The notes beneath the pieces were generated by a model that saw nothing but the letters and a program-made list of their open reading frames with translations, was not told the origin of the DNA and made no database searches. Shown in pieces: positions 43,134-52,850 of a stretch of DNA of 64,000 bases. How positions within the stretch are numbered: position 1 is the stretch's first letter; each line of letters starts with the position of its first letter. The stretch covers positions 5,129,218-5,193,217 of the forward strand of contig CM019068.1 of NCBI GenBank assembly GCA_009667805.1. Direction: 5' to 3'. This stretch comes from Leptobrachium leishanense. Lineage: Eukaryota; Chordata; Amphibia; Anura; Megophryidae. The position numbers and the translations under genes were made by a program.

Positions 43134-43839
43134 GCATTTAGTTGAGATTGTCCACATGCTACCCCCCCATGTGCATATGTGTATATATGGTCTGAGGTCT
43201 GTGGGTGGGTGTATATATATATCTGCGTGTTGATATATACATATATGTCTGTGTGTGGTATCAATACATCCTTTCTCTATACACAGCGCTCCGTGTCCCT
43301 ATAATATATATGATCAGGGGTTACCTTTTTAATATATTTTTATACTATTCCTATTAAATTAACAGTAATTTTCGATGTATTTTATTCAGTAGAAACTTTT
43401 TTTTGCCTATATAACATGTGCTTTGTGAAAATAAATAATTTTGTGTGTACATTTTAATTTAGTTAGTGGATTCCTGTCCAGTGCGGTGAGAAGCAAACGT
43501 AATGCAGTGTAGACACGCTGTGAGGCGGAGCGGAGTGAAGTCAAGTCTGCAAAATGTTTGCTTCTCTTCGCTTCGCTACGCTGTGCGTCGCTACACGCTC
43601 AGTGTGTCTCAGCCTTTATTCCCGCATCGCTAGCTTACCGAATCAGTTTGTATACTTGTTACTGACCCTGCTTGTTCTGAGGACCCGATCTGTTGCCGAC
43701 TTTGCCAGCCATTTGACTATTCTCTTTGTGTATTCCCTGCCTGTTCTGTTTGCTTCCTCTTACTACTGGTGTGCGCCGATTCTCACCATATACAGTAGCG
43801 CAGTACAAGTGCCTAAACATTGCTGACCCGGTTTTGTTA

Positions 43840-45315
43840 TAGCTGCTGATGTAACTGAATAGATCGGGGATCTCTTCTGCATTACCTAAACCTCCACCAC
43901 TGCACTCTTCCACAATACCTCAGAAGAGTTACGGTGTGAAGGCACTTGCTGCCACCAAAGGCACAATATTTGGGTGAACTGCCACTGACGCCTATACGAG
44001 ATTCATATCATTTTAATATCTGACCACAGGGTCCAAGTCTAGGCTTGTGCACCGATTTTTTTTTTTTTTTTTTTTCGGTTTGGTTCATTCGGATTTGTAA
44101 ATTTTCGTTTCGACTCGTTTCGGACGATTTCCGTTTCGGTTCGTTTCGGTTCGTTTTTTGTATCGACTTTTTTTCGGGATTTCAGAAATTTTCGTGTTTT
44201 TCGGAACGTCTGTTCTCCTAGTTTCAAAGTGTCTATTCGTTTTGACGTAAACTAATGGTTTTTCGGATACGATAATTATACGATACGGTAATTCTGCCGA
44301 TACGATAATTCTACCATTGAGATTTCTCACGTTTTACAAGAAGGATACATTGAGATTTCTCATGTTTTACAAGAAGGATACATTGAGATTTCTCTGGTTT
44401 TCCAGGAAGGATACATTGAGATGGGAATGATACAAAATTTAATTACAGAATCAGCGATATAAATACGATGTCCGAAATTACTGAAATGGAACCGAGTTCA
44501 GGAATGGAGGCGAAATCACGAATTGAACGAAAATTCAACTCCATTCGAAAATTCCGAAAAGTGTTCGGATCTGAAAATTTTTGGGAAATCGGCCGAATTC
44601 GAATGCACGAATCGGGAAATTTCGTGAAAATTCCGAAATTCCAACACCCGAAACACACATCGCTAGGTCCAACCCTGCACTCTTCCACAATACCGCAGAG
44701 GGGTTACTGTGTGACGGCACTGTTGTCGACACTAAAGGCCCAATTTTAAAGCACCTTTTGTTACTTTCATCCAAAGCCTGCATAAGTTTCACCATAATTT
44801 AGCCCAAAAAATCACTAAACTTGTTCTGCGTGTCCTAAAACGTCTCTTTTCATACAGGCTGCCACCCGAAGCAGTTGTTTATGAATAGATTAAAGGAAAA
44901 CCGTTTACCGTCATTTGAAATGTAATTTTTTTCTTTTTAAGTGTTTCTATACACCCGAAAAATCCGTCACTTCACGGGCAGGTTATGGGGACCTCCTAGG
45001 CACGATATTTGAAGGAATTTTTCGTTTTTATTCTTAACCTTTTATTTCATGGAAAACTCACTGTACCTTTAAAAACTTTTTTTTTTTTACTTTTTGTCCT
45101 TGTTTCCTGTCCCCCCGGGCACTACCCAGACCCCAATACACCATTTATAGCAAATATCTTGCATATATGCCCTCTTGCAGGGCACTCTAAAATTCGAACT
45201 TTCGAGTCCCATTGACTTGCATTGAGTTCGGATCGTGTTCGAGTTCGAACTCGAACTTTTGCAATTGTTCGAGTTCGAATGCGAACCGAACACGGGGGTG
45301 TTCGGCTCATCACTA
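43840..45315 (-). mobile_element. right end of the outer hAT (inverted copy of 29346-30330)
   Basis: Read on the minus strand from 45315, this matches the inner hAT left end in order: GAACACCCCCGTGTTCGG, CTGCAAGAGGGCATATAT, CCTAGGAGGTCCCCATAACC, the diverged GTGGTATTGTGGAAGAG repeats, and GAAGAGATCCCCGATCTATT at about 43870. It is interrupted by a MITE at 44039-44666. Confidence 0.85.
44039..44666. mobile_element. hAT-like MITE, 628 bp
   Basis: Ends CTAGGCTTGTGCACCGA and, read inwards, CTAGCGATGTGTGTTTCGG. The flanking 8-mers GTCCAAGT and GTCCAACC agree at 6 of 8. The interior is full of TTTCGG/CCGAAA words (GTTTCGGTTCGTTTCGG; GAAATTCCG) that can pair across the element. It interrupts the outer hAT right end. 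Confidence 0.7.
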
Positions 45316-45323
45316 ATTATAAT

Positions 45324-46121
45324 GTATAAGTGAAGATTTTATTGTTCGGACATCGTGATTTAGAGTTTTTTGCTTTTCACCAACCTGTCAATAGGGCCCC
45401 TGTGTTTTACCGTAAAAAAATATAACATGGTGAATTTTTAATATAACATTTTTTATATTAAAAAAATTCTATAAAAATACTTTTTTTACTGTAGAATCGT
45501 GGACTTTATCACTATAGACATTGCGAGTTGTGATTTTACAGTAAAAGTGTATTTTGCTTTTTGCACGTTGCAATATGAGTTTACTATATAATAGCTTTTA
45601 CAATGTGGATATTAAGGCAAATTTTTGATGCAAAACTTACTGTATTACTGTATAAATAATTTTTATTATAAAATACATTTGTTTATAGAATTCTATGTAA
45701 AACTGTGTTTTACTGTTAAAGAGATTTTGTTGATTTTTTTCACTGTAAAATTGCATTACACTAAGCGTACTGTAAAATACACTATTATACAACTGCAACT
45801 CTCAATGTCTCTGCAGGAAGACTAAATGCACGATGTTTGTACTGTAAGACTCGCAGTTACATGAGACGCGCATCCCTTCACCGGGCATTAGTCTTTTGTT
45901 GTTTGCGTTGTGTATACAGAGTGTTTTTATGAAGGTGCTCAATTTCACTGATTTTTTAAAAAAATGTAAGATTCTTTTTGTTAAATTTAACATTCTAGGC
46001 GATCTTGCGCAGAGTTCTGGATTTGCGGCTGTCCTCTTTACTCACATTTCCACCCTCTAACGAGAACCACGCATTTGACAGGCAATCGTTCTACCTTTGC
46101 CATGAAAGGGTTAATTTCTAT
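45324..46121. other. intron sequence, AT-rich, nothing recognised
   Basis: The motif TACTGTAAAA(T/A) recurs irregularly at about 45480-45780. No element ends or exons were seen. Confidence 0.5.
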
Positions 46122-47423
46122 CAGGGTTATTCAAAGAGATCCGAATTGGGGCCAAATGGTAACCGAACACTGAAATTCAGGGTACGGTTACCTTTCCTGG
46201 CCATTCGGCTATTCAGAGAGCAAATGTTGGCGAATTGCCTGCACATTCGGTGCCTGTTCGGTGCCTGTTCGAGGGCAGTGAAATCCCCATAGAGAAGCAA
46301 TGCTTCGTCTATTCAGAGAACAAAAACCAGCAGTGAAAAGTTGCCGAATTGCCCTGCTGTTCAGTGGTTTCATTCGACAGGTTTATTCAGGCGAATCCCT
46401 AAGGCTAGGGTCAGACGAACGCATTTTTCACGTTGTCCGTAAAAAAGTGCGTTCGAACGAATGGACATATTTTTTCACGGAATACGCGATAGCGGTCATA
46501 CGATGCGCCTTTTCGTCCGTGATTTTGTACGGATCATCAATAAAACCCTTTTGTGTCTGGACGTTATGTTGGCCGGACGTGTGCAGCGTCTGACGTCTCC
46601 CAATCACGCACACACGCCGCTATGCGGACGCAGCGCACTCTGTACGTCAGTACTAGCGGTTTGACATTCTCGAAAAAATGCGTTCGTTGGCCACTTGCGT
46701 TGCACGGACTAACTTTCGTGCGGCCGTTCATCGTATGTTCCCCGGCATTGGACGTCATTTGCTGCTAGCACGGCCGTGATTTCGTGCGGCTAAACGCGCG
46801 TGAAAAATGCGTTCGTCTGACCCTAGCCTTAGACTTCAATGTTAAAAATATTCCCATTTTAATTCAATATCTAATAAACTGTTTATTATAAAATTCTGCA
46901 GTTAAAAAGTCTCTTTATTTATAGATTTTTTTAGGATCTTTTAAGCATTTTTCAGGAATTTTTAGCGAAACTTTTTTCCGTTTTTTTTTAAATCGTTTTT
47001 TCTTTTTTCTGTAACAGCCCTTTTTTTTATCATTCATTAGATTATATGTAAATTTCAGACATTTTCGCTCAGTAGTTTCTTTGCAAACAACGTTTCACTT
47101 TTCAAACATTCAAGCGTACTGTGGTTTTTTTTTCACTCTATTCGTCTGCGGCGTCGGCTTTTTCCGGCAGCTGCTCAGTTTTCTCCGGCATTTTCAGCGG
47201 GTTAATCCAGATGTTTTTGCAGGATCCGGTGTACGTTCGCCTGGTTTTGCAGTGAGTTTTCGTTGGCTTTGCGGCAGCTTTTCCCTGCACTACGACGGCC
47301 CTATGGTGCTTGCTGAATACACCGCAGGGTTGCCGAAATGGGATCGCCAAATCGCACCGAATTGAAGGGAACGAAAAGTCACCGAACGTGCTGTAACGTT
47401 TTGATTCTCTTTGAATAACCCTG
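46122..47423. mobile_element. MITE with CAGGGTTATTCAAAGAGA ends, 1.3 kb
   Basis: Terminal inverted repeat CAGGGTTATTCAAAGAGA at 46122 and TCTCTTTGAATAACCCTG ending at 47423. TAT lies on each side. A smaller member with CAGGGTTATTCAGAGAGC ends is at 51407-51591, and a fragment is at 28370-28783. No transposase. It contains the TA-flanked MITE at 46402-46829 and ends 64 bp before the next lipase exon. Confidence 0.8.
46402..46829 (-). mobile_element. TA-flanked MITE, second copy
   Basis: Ends AGGCTAGGGTCAGACGAACG and CGTCTGACCCTAGCCT, flanked by TA. It is 428 bp and inverted relative to the copy at 19978-20407, sharing CGGCCGTGATTTCGTGCGG and most of the interior. Nested in the 46122-47423 MITE. 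Confidence 0.88.
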
Positions 47424-47487
47424 TATATGTTTCCGCTGTGTTGATGTTTTATAATTCCTCCGGTGACATTTTTTTGCTGTTTTTCAG

Positions 47488-47599
47488 GCTGGATGTACAA
47501 GTTGACTGTTGTCACCCAGGTAACACATACCAATCTTGGATCGATGTATATCTCGCTGTACTCCGCACAGGGCAACGTTACACAAGAACCCATCAAGTC
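47488..47599 (+). CDS. pnlip-like: lipase exon: start of the PLAT domain
   Basis: The exon is 112 bp, entered in phase 1 and left in phase 2. The acceptor is TGTTTTTCAG and the donor AGTC|GTAAGT. It encodes SWMYKLTVVTQVT, then LGSMYISLYSAQGNV and TQEPIK. This corresponds to the start of the C-terminal PLAT/C2-like domain (WRYKVSVTLSG and ISVSLFGNKGN in mammals), which binds colipase and lipid. A 19.9-kb intron precedes it. Confidence 0.93.
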
Positions 47600-48163
47600 G
47601 TAAGTTACAAGGTCGCACTTTGTGCAGCGCTAAGTCATGCCTGTTACGAATAGCAAAAAGGGCTTAAAACACACATTTCTTCCACTGAAATCCATTCTGG
47701 TGGCAGCACAGCAACATTGCTGAGCATTTGTGACGCATGATTATTGCTGCAGGAGGAGATGAGTGCAGCACGGCCTGATATTTGTTAACAAAGCAGTAGA
47801 GCCTCAAACATAGGGACAGTTGGGGCAGCACCATACCCTTTTCTTGCAAATAAACTACATCATTCTTTTTTTCTGTGTTGTTTTTTTGAATTCTGATTGA
47901 TAAAATGTGTTATGTCTGTATAAACAGCTTCCTTGTTATCTGCTCAACTGCTGCTAGGATGAGGGGGGGGGGTTGAAAGATAATTTGACCATATGTCCTT
48001 GGACACCTTCCAGAAATCTGGTAATGACTATATGGAGGGTCTTAAGATTCATGGTCCACAGCTGATTTGGAAGCTTACTGCTGCTGGCTAATTGAGCGCT
48101 GATGGGCGTCAAACAAACCTGGCCAAGCTGGAATTTTAGGCTTAACGTGTTGTGTAATTTGAT

Positions 48164-48204
<41 letters not shown>

Positions 48205-48354
48205 CTGCCTTAACCCTTCAATGACAGAGGATGCAGATGTAGATTGTTATTTTTATTGCCTTAACCCCTTAATGACAGAGAATGCACAGGCACATTGTGT
48301 TAAGTAGTAAACAGTCTTTGTCTTCTTTCATACAGTGAGGTTTTGTATTATTAG
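47600..48354. other. intron sequence with a (CA)n microsatellite
   Basis: (CA)n of about 38 bp at 48163-48200, and a G run at about 47964. Two copies of a short TTAACCC(C/T)T(C/T)AATGACAGAG word flank 48230. Otherwise nothing. Confidence 0.6.
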
Positions 48355-49893
48355 TAGACATGTGCACAGCACAAAATTTTGTTTTGAACTAATGGATTAG
48401 TCCTAAAATGCAATTTATTTAGTTGCTAAAGAAATTTGTTTTCAGTTCTTTAGTATGAACACTGGTTTTCGGCTGAATGAAATTAGTTGATACAATTACT
48501 ATTGTAGTGGCTCCTCAGAGGGCTGAGATCGCTGCTTGTTACAGTATCTCTCACTCTCAGCACAATGTGTCAGGCAAAGCTGTTACAGTAACTGACTGCT
48601 GCTCATCACAGCGTTCAGAGTTTCAGTAAAACTAGTAAATAATATTTTTATATATAAGAGAACAATAGTTCTCTTTAGAACAATATTATTTCTTTGTTTT
48701 GATGAAACTCTGAGCGCTGTTACAGTCAGTTACTGTAACAGCTGAGCCTGAAACATTATACTGAGAGATGATATAACAAGCAGCCGATCTCCGCACTCAC
48801 AGCCACTGGTTTTAAAGGGCTAAAAAAAAGGCTCCTCTCTGTATAATGTATACAACATCCACCTGCACTAATTAATACCCCTCTCTGTATAATGTATAGA
48901 ACATCCTCCTGCATTAATTAATGCCCCTCTCTGTATAGAACATCCTACTGCATTGGCATGTGGAGGGTGCAGAACTTTGGAATGGAATGCTTATCCAGCA
49001 CAAGAGAGGGAACTTTTACTTAAACTTTGTATCTCTGTGGGGGAGACACAGAATTATAAAAGCAGGGGAGAGGGAAAATATTAACGTAAATCAGTCTGAA
49101 AGCTCAGAGAAGAGATGACTTGTGGAAATTTATTTTTATACTAAAATTAAGCACTTTAAATCCAGGGAAAACATTCAAATAAATCACACTGAAGGCTCAT
49201 AATGACAGAGTAACTGTGAGAGCTGGATACTAAATGTATCAGATGTAAAAGAAAACTTTATAACAAGCAGCACTGGGAGAGGAGAGGGACTTTATATAAA
49301 ATGTGTATTATAGATGAGGAAAGGGGGATAGTGCTCCTGGATAATATAAAATGTATCAGACCTAAGCCCCTATTATGCAGAGTGGGAGGGGAGATAACAC
49401 ACGTTTTATAAAGTCCCTCTCTTCTCCCAGCGCTGCTTGTTATAAAGGGGTTTTTACTATCCAGCCCTCCTCTGTCATTAGCTTTCAGTGTGATTTATTT
49501 GAATGTTTTCCTTCTCCAGCTGCTTTTATCATCTTGTCTGCCTCATAGACATGCAAGGGTTAAGTAAAGGTTTTCCTCTCCTGTGCTGGCTGTCTGTGCT
49601 GTGAGTGAGTATTCTGGAGCTCTATCACTGTCAGATTTTTGGGTAAGGGTCAGGAAGGATTATGCATACAAACCTTTTCTGTAGCTTTGCGATGTTACGC
49701 TTCATTGCTGGTCTCCTTCACTCATCAATGTAATATCACAAAAAGGACTGAAACTAAAATGTAGTGCATTTTATTTTAGTTTCTTTCGTTTTTTTGTACT
49801 GGGCAGTTTCGTATCTCTTGAGTCATACGAAAACTGAATTATCCCAAAATTCGGACTAAATCGTTTTAGTACTAAAACTAATGCACATGTCTA
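48355..49893. mobile_element. hAT-like element with TAGACATGTGCA ends, copy 1
   Basis: Starts TAGACATGTGCACAGCAC and ends ATGCACATGTCTA, a 12-13-bp inverted repeat. It is the same family as 51197-53774. Near its ends lie ACTAATGGATTAGTCC and TCGTTTTAGTACTAAAAC. The interior holds an inverted pair (GGGAGAGGAGAGGGACTTTA with TAAAGTCCCTCTCTTCTCCC). No transposase frame. The flanks ATTATTAG and AAGTTATT do not match, so any duplication has decayed. Confidence 0.75.
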
Positions 49894-50425
49894 AAGTTAT
49901 TTGGGGGAAAATGAACAGGCTTAGGGGTTGGTTTCTTGTAAATAACTTTGACTTTTTTTAAACTGCGTAATGTGTTATATACACATCCTGTAGACAAATT
50001 CCAGATCACAATTGTAATTTTTGAATTTAGCCTCAAAATTACCATTTTACTTGCCTCATTAATAGGAATATGTCTTATGATTTATCCCTTTTATATGGGA
50101 TTATCCTCATATTTTGAAGGTAATAGCGTCATATAGACATGTTCCTATTCATGATTAAAAACATTCATGCTTCCCTCCCACTCCACCAGCTTGAAATGTC
50201 ACCAGTTGCTACCGCATTGAGGAGAAACCTCTGTGGGAGCTCAGAATGCTCCAGGGGTGGTGGAGGTACCTGCAGGTACATGGCATTCAGTCATCCGCTA
50301 TAATCAGGGCTGTTATTATAGCTCAGGCTGCCCTCCCCCTATCTCGGGCTTCTTTTCCCTCCAGGTGAAGCTCCGGTGTTACTGCTGGTAACAGTAATGT
50401 CAGGTTGTGTTTTCTGGTTTTGCAG
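49894..50425. other. intron sequence, nothing recognised
   Basis: Ends in a pyrimidine-rich acceptor region before the exon at 50426. Confidence 0.5.
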
Positions 50426-50596
50426 TCATAGGCTCCTCGGCAGCAGCAGCACGGATACTATATTCATTAATATCAACTTTGAAATGATCAACATTACACC
50501 TGCCACATTCTCCTGGTCTTCCTCGCCGGTAAAGATAAATGGAATGGAGGCGGGAGCCAAGAAAATATCAATACAGCAAGGAGTGGATGGACACAT
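50426..50596 (+). CDS. pnlip-like: lipase exon: PLAT domain, last one seen
   Basis: The exon is 171 bp, entered in phase 2 and left in phase 2. The acceptor is TGGTTTTGCAG and the donor CACAT|GTGAGT. It encodes HRLLGSSSTDTIFINI, then FEMINITPATFSWSSSPVKI and NGMEAGAKKISIQQGVDG. It aligns with the family's stretch from the TLKPDST-like turn through VKFIWYN and GASKI. The final exon, expected to carry the last disulphide and C-terminus, is not seen before 64000. Confidence 0.92.
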
Positions 50597-51406
50597 GTGA
50601 GTGTTACTGGAGTCTGGGGTTTCCCAGGGGAATTTAATGCATGTTTCAGTGTATTCGCATTATATTGTGACATTCTGTACTTAAATACAACAACTGGTCA
50701 TTTCATCCAATCAGAATATTGTAAATGGAGGGGTATATATATATATATATATATATACAGTCAGGTGCAGAAATATTGGGACATGGACACAATTGTAACA
50801 TCTTTGGCTCTATACACCACCACAATGGAGTTGGAATGAAACAAACACAATGTGCTTTAACTGCAGACTGTCAGCTTTAATTTGAGGGTATGTACATCCA
50901 ACTCAGGTGAACGGTGTAGGACTTACAGCAGTTTGCAGATGTGCCCCCACTTGTTAAGGGACCAAAAGTAATGGGACAGAATAATAATCATAAATCAAAC
51001 TTTCCCTTCTTAATACTTGGATGCAAATCCTTTGCAGTCAATCACAGCCTAAAGTCTGGAACGCATAGACATCACCAGACGCTGGGTTTCATCCCTGGTG
51101 ATGCTCTGCCAGGCCTCTACTGCAACTGTCTTCAGTTCCTGCTTGTTCTTGGGGCATTTTCCCTTCAGTATTGTCTTCAGCAAGTGAAATGCATGCTAGA
51201 CATGTGCACAGCACAAAATTTAGTTTTGAACTAATGGATTAGTCCTAAAATGCAATTTATTTAGTTGCTAAAGATATTCGTTTTCAGTTCTTTAGTATGA
51301 AAACTAATTTCATTCATCCGAAAACCAGTGGATACAATTACTATTGTAGTGGCTCCTCAGAGGGCTGAGATCGCTACTTGTTACAGTATGTCTCACTCTC
51401 AGCACA

Positions 51407-51591
51407 ATCAGGGTTATTCAGAGAGCTTGAAAAGCAGGAGAATGACTGGAGAATGAAAAATTCTAGGTCAAAATAGCCAAACCAGAAAAATTCTCCCTTT
51501 CATATCACTTTCCAAATTGGCTATTTAGACCTAGAATTTTTCATTCTCTAGTCATTCTCCTGCTTTTCACGCTCTCTGAATAACCCTGTAT
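51407..51591. mobile_element. small palindromic MITE, about 185 bp
   Basis: CAGGGTTATTCAGAGAGC at the left and GCTCTCTGAATAACCCTG at the right. The two halves are complementary over about 75 bp (GCAGGAGAATGACTGGAGAA, AATTCTAGGTC...GACCTAGAATT), so it folds into one long hairpin. It is a small relative of the MITE at 46122-47423 and is absent from copy 1 of the host element. Confidence 0.9.
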
Positions 51592-51744
51592 GTGTCAGGC
51601 AAAGCTGTTACAGTAACTGACTGCTGCTCATCACAGCGCTCAGAGTTTCAGTAAAACTAGTAAATAATATTTTTATATATAAGAGACAGAGAATATAATA
51701 AGCAGCCGATCTCAGCACTCACAGCCTCTAAAGGGCTAAAAAAA

Positions 51745-52850
51745 GGTTCCTCTCTGTATAATGTATAGAACATCCTCCTGCATTAATTAATTTAATACAT
51801 CTCTCTGTATAATGTAGATAACATCATCCTGCATTAATTAATACCCCTCTCTGTATAATGTATACAACATTCACCTGCATTAATTAATACCCGTCTCTGT
51901 ATAATGTATAGAACATCCTCCTGCATTAATTAATTTAATACCTCTCTCTGTATAATGTAGATAACATCATCCTGCATTAATTAATACCCCTCTCTGTATA
52001 ATGTATACAACATTCACCTGCATTAATTAATACCCGTCTCTGTATAATGTATAGAACATCCTCCTGCATTAATTAATTTAATACCTCTCTCTGTATAATG
52101 TAGATAACATCATCCTGCATTAATTAATACCCCTCTCTGTATAATGTATACAACATTCACCTGCATTAATTAATACCCGTCTCTGTATAATGTATAGAAC
52201 ATCCTCCTGAATTAATGTCCCTCTCTGTATAGAACATCCTCCTCAATTTATACCTTTCTCTGTATAATGTATATAACATCCTCCTGCATTAATACCCCTC
52301 TCTGTATAATGTATAGAACATCCTCCTGAATTAATGTCCCTCTCTGTATAGAACATCCTCCTGCATTAATTAATACCCGTCTCTGTATAATGTATAGAAC
52401 ATCCTCCTGCATTAATTAATTTAATACCTCTCTCTGTATAATGTAGATAACATCATCCTGCATTAATTAATACCCCTCTCTGTATAATGTATACAACATT
52501 CACCTGCATTAATTAATACCCGTCTCTGTATAATGTATAGAACATCCTCCTGCATTAATTAATTTAATACCTCTCTCTGTATAATGTAGATAACATCATC
52601 CTGCATTAATTAATACCCCTCTCTGTATAATGTATACAACATTCACCTGCATTAATTAATACCCGTCTCTGTATAATGTATAGAACATCCTCCTGAATTA
52701 ATGTCCCTCTCTGTATAGAACATCCTCCTCAATTTATACCTTTCTCTGTATAATGTATATAACATCCTCCTGCATTAATACCCCTCTCTGTATAATGTAT
52801 AGAACATCCTCCTGCATTAATTAATGTCCCTCTCTGTATAGACCATCCTA
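51745..52850. repeat. 45-48-bp tandem array with about 143-bp higher-order unit
   Basis: Basic unit CTCTCTGTATAATGTATAGA, ACATCCTCCTGCATTAATTA, ATACC. Three variant units (TGTAGATAACATCATCC, TGTATACAACATTCACC, TGTATAGAACATCCTCC) cycle with a period of about 143 bp from 51790 (51791, 51934 and so on), and a block of roughly 490 bp is repeated after 52250. In copy 1 of the host element only two or three basic units exist (48838-48960). Confidence 0.92.

Larger units (their letters stand above)
29046..45315. mobile_element. outer hAT element, 16.3 kb composite with nested insertions
   Basis: The left end at 29046 reads TAGGGATGAGCTGTTCG. The right end, read inwards from 45315, is TAGTGATGAGCCGAACACC. 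The two 8-bp flanks, 29038-29045 and 45316-45323, are both ATTATAAT: a perfect hAT-length target duplication. The end types are reversed relative to the inner hAT, so the outer copy lies in the opposite orientation. Its own sequence is limited to about 29046-29337, 37045-37235 and about 43840-45315. The rest is later insertions or deleted. The outer copy contributes no intact transposase. Confidence 0.75.
1382..50596 (+). other. pnlip-like: pancreatic-type lipase gene, partial (10 exons, about 49 kb)
   Basis: This is the extent of the coding exons in the window. Together they give 1312 coding bases, about 437 residues, which covers nearly all of the mature enzyme of the pancreatic lipase family. 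Members hydrolyse dietary triglycerides (some also phospholipids or galactolipids) after secretion by the exocrine pancreas. Every junction has AG/GT borders and compatible phases: 0, 0, 0, 1, 1, 1, 0, 1, 2 at the nine introns. Catalytic Ser (GHSLG), Asp (GLDAARP) and His (GCNHYR) are present, as are the paired cysteines of the family. The Ala and Pro that follow the catalytic Asp in active pancreatic lipase, and are replaced in the inactive relative PNLIPRP1, are kept (DAARP). The signal-peptide exon was not found upstream, nor a last exon with the C-terminal cysteine downstream. Which paralogue it is (PNLIP, PNLIPRP2 or a frog-specific copy) cannot be settled by eye. Confidence 0.9.
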
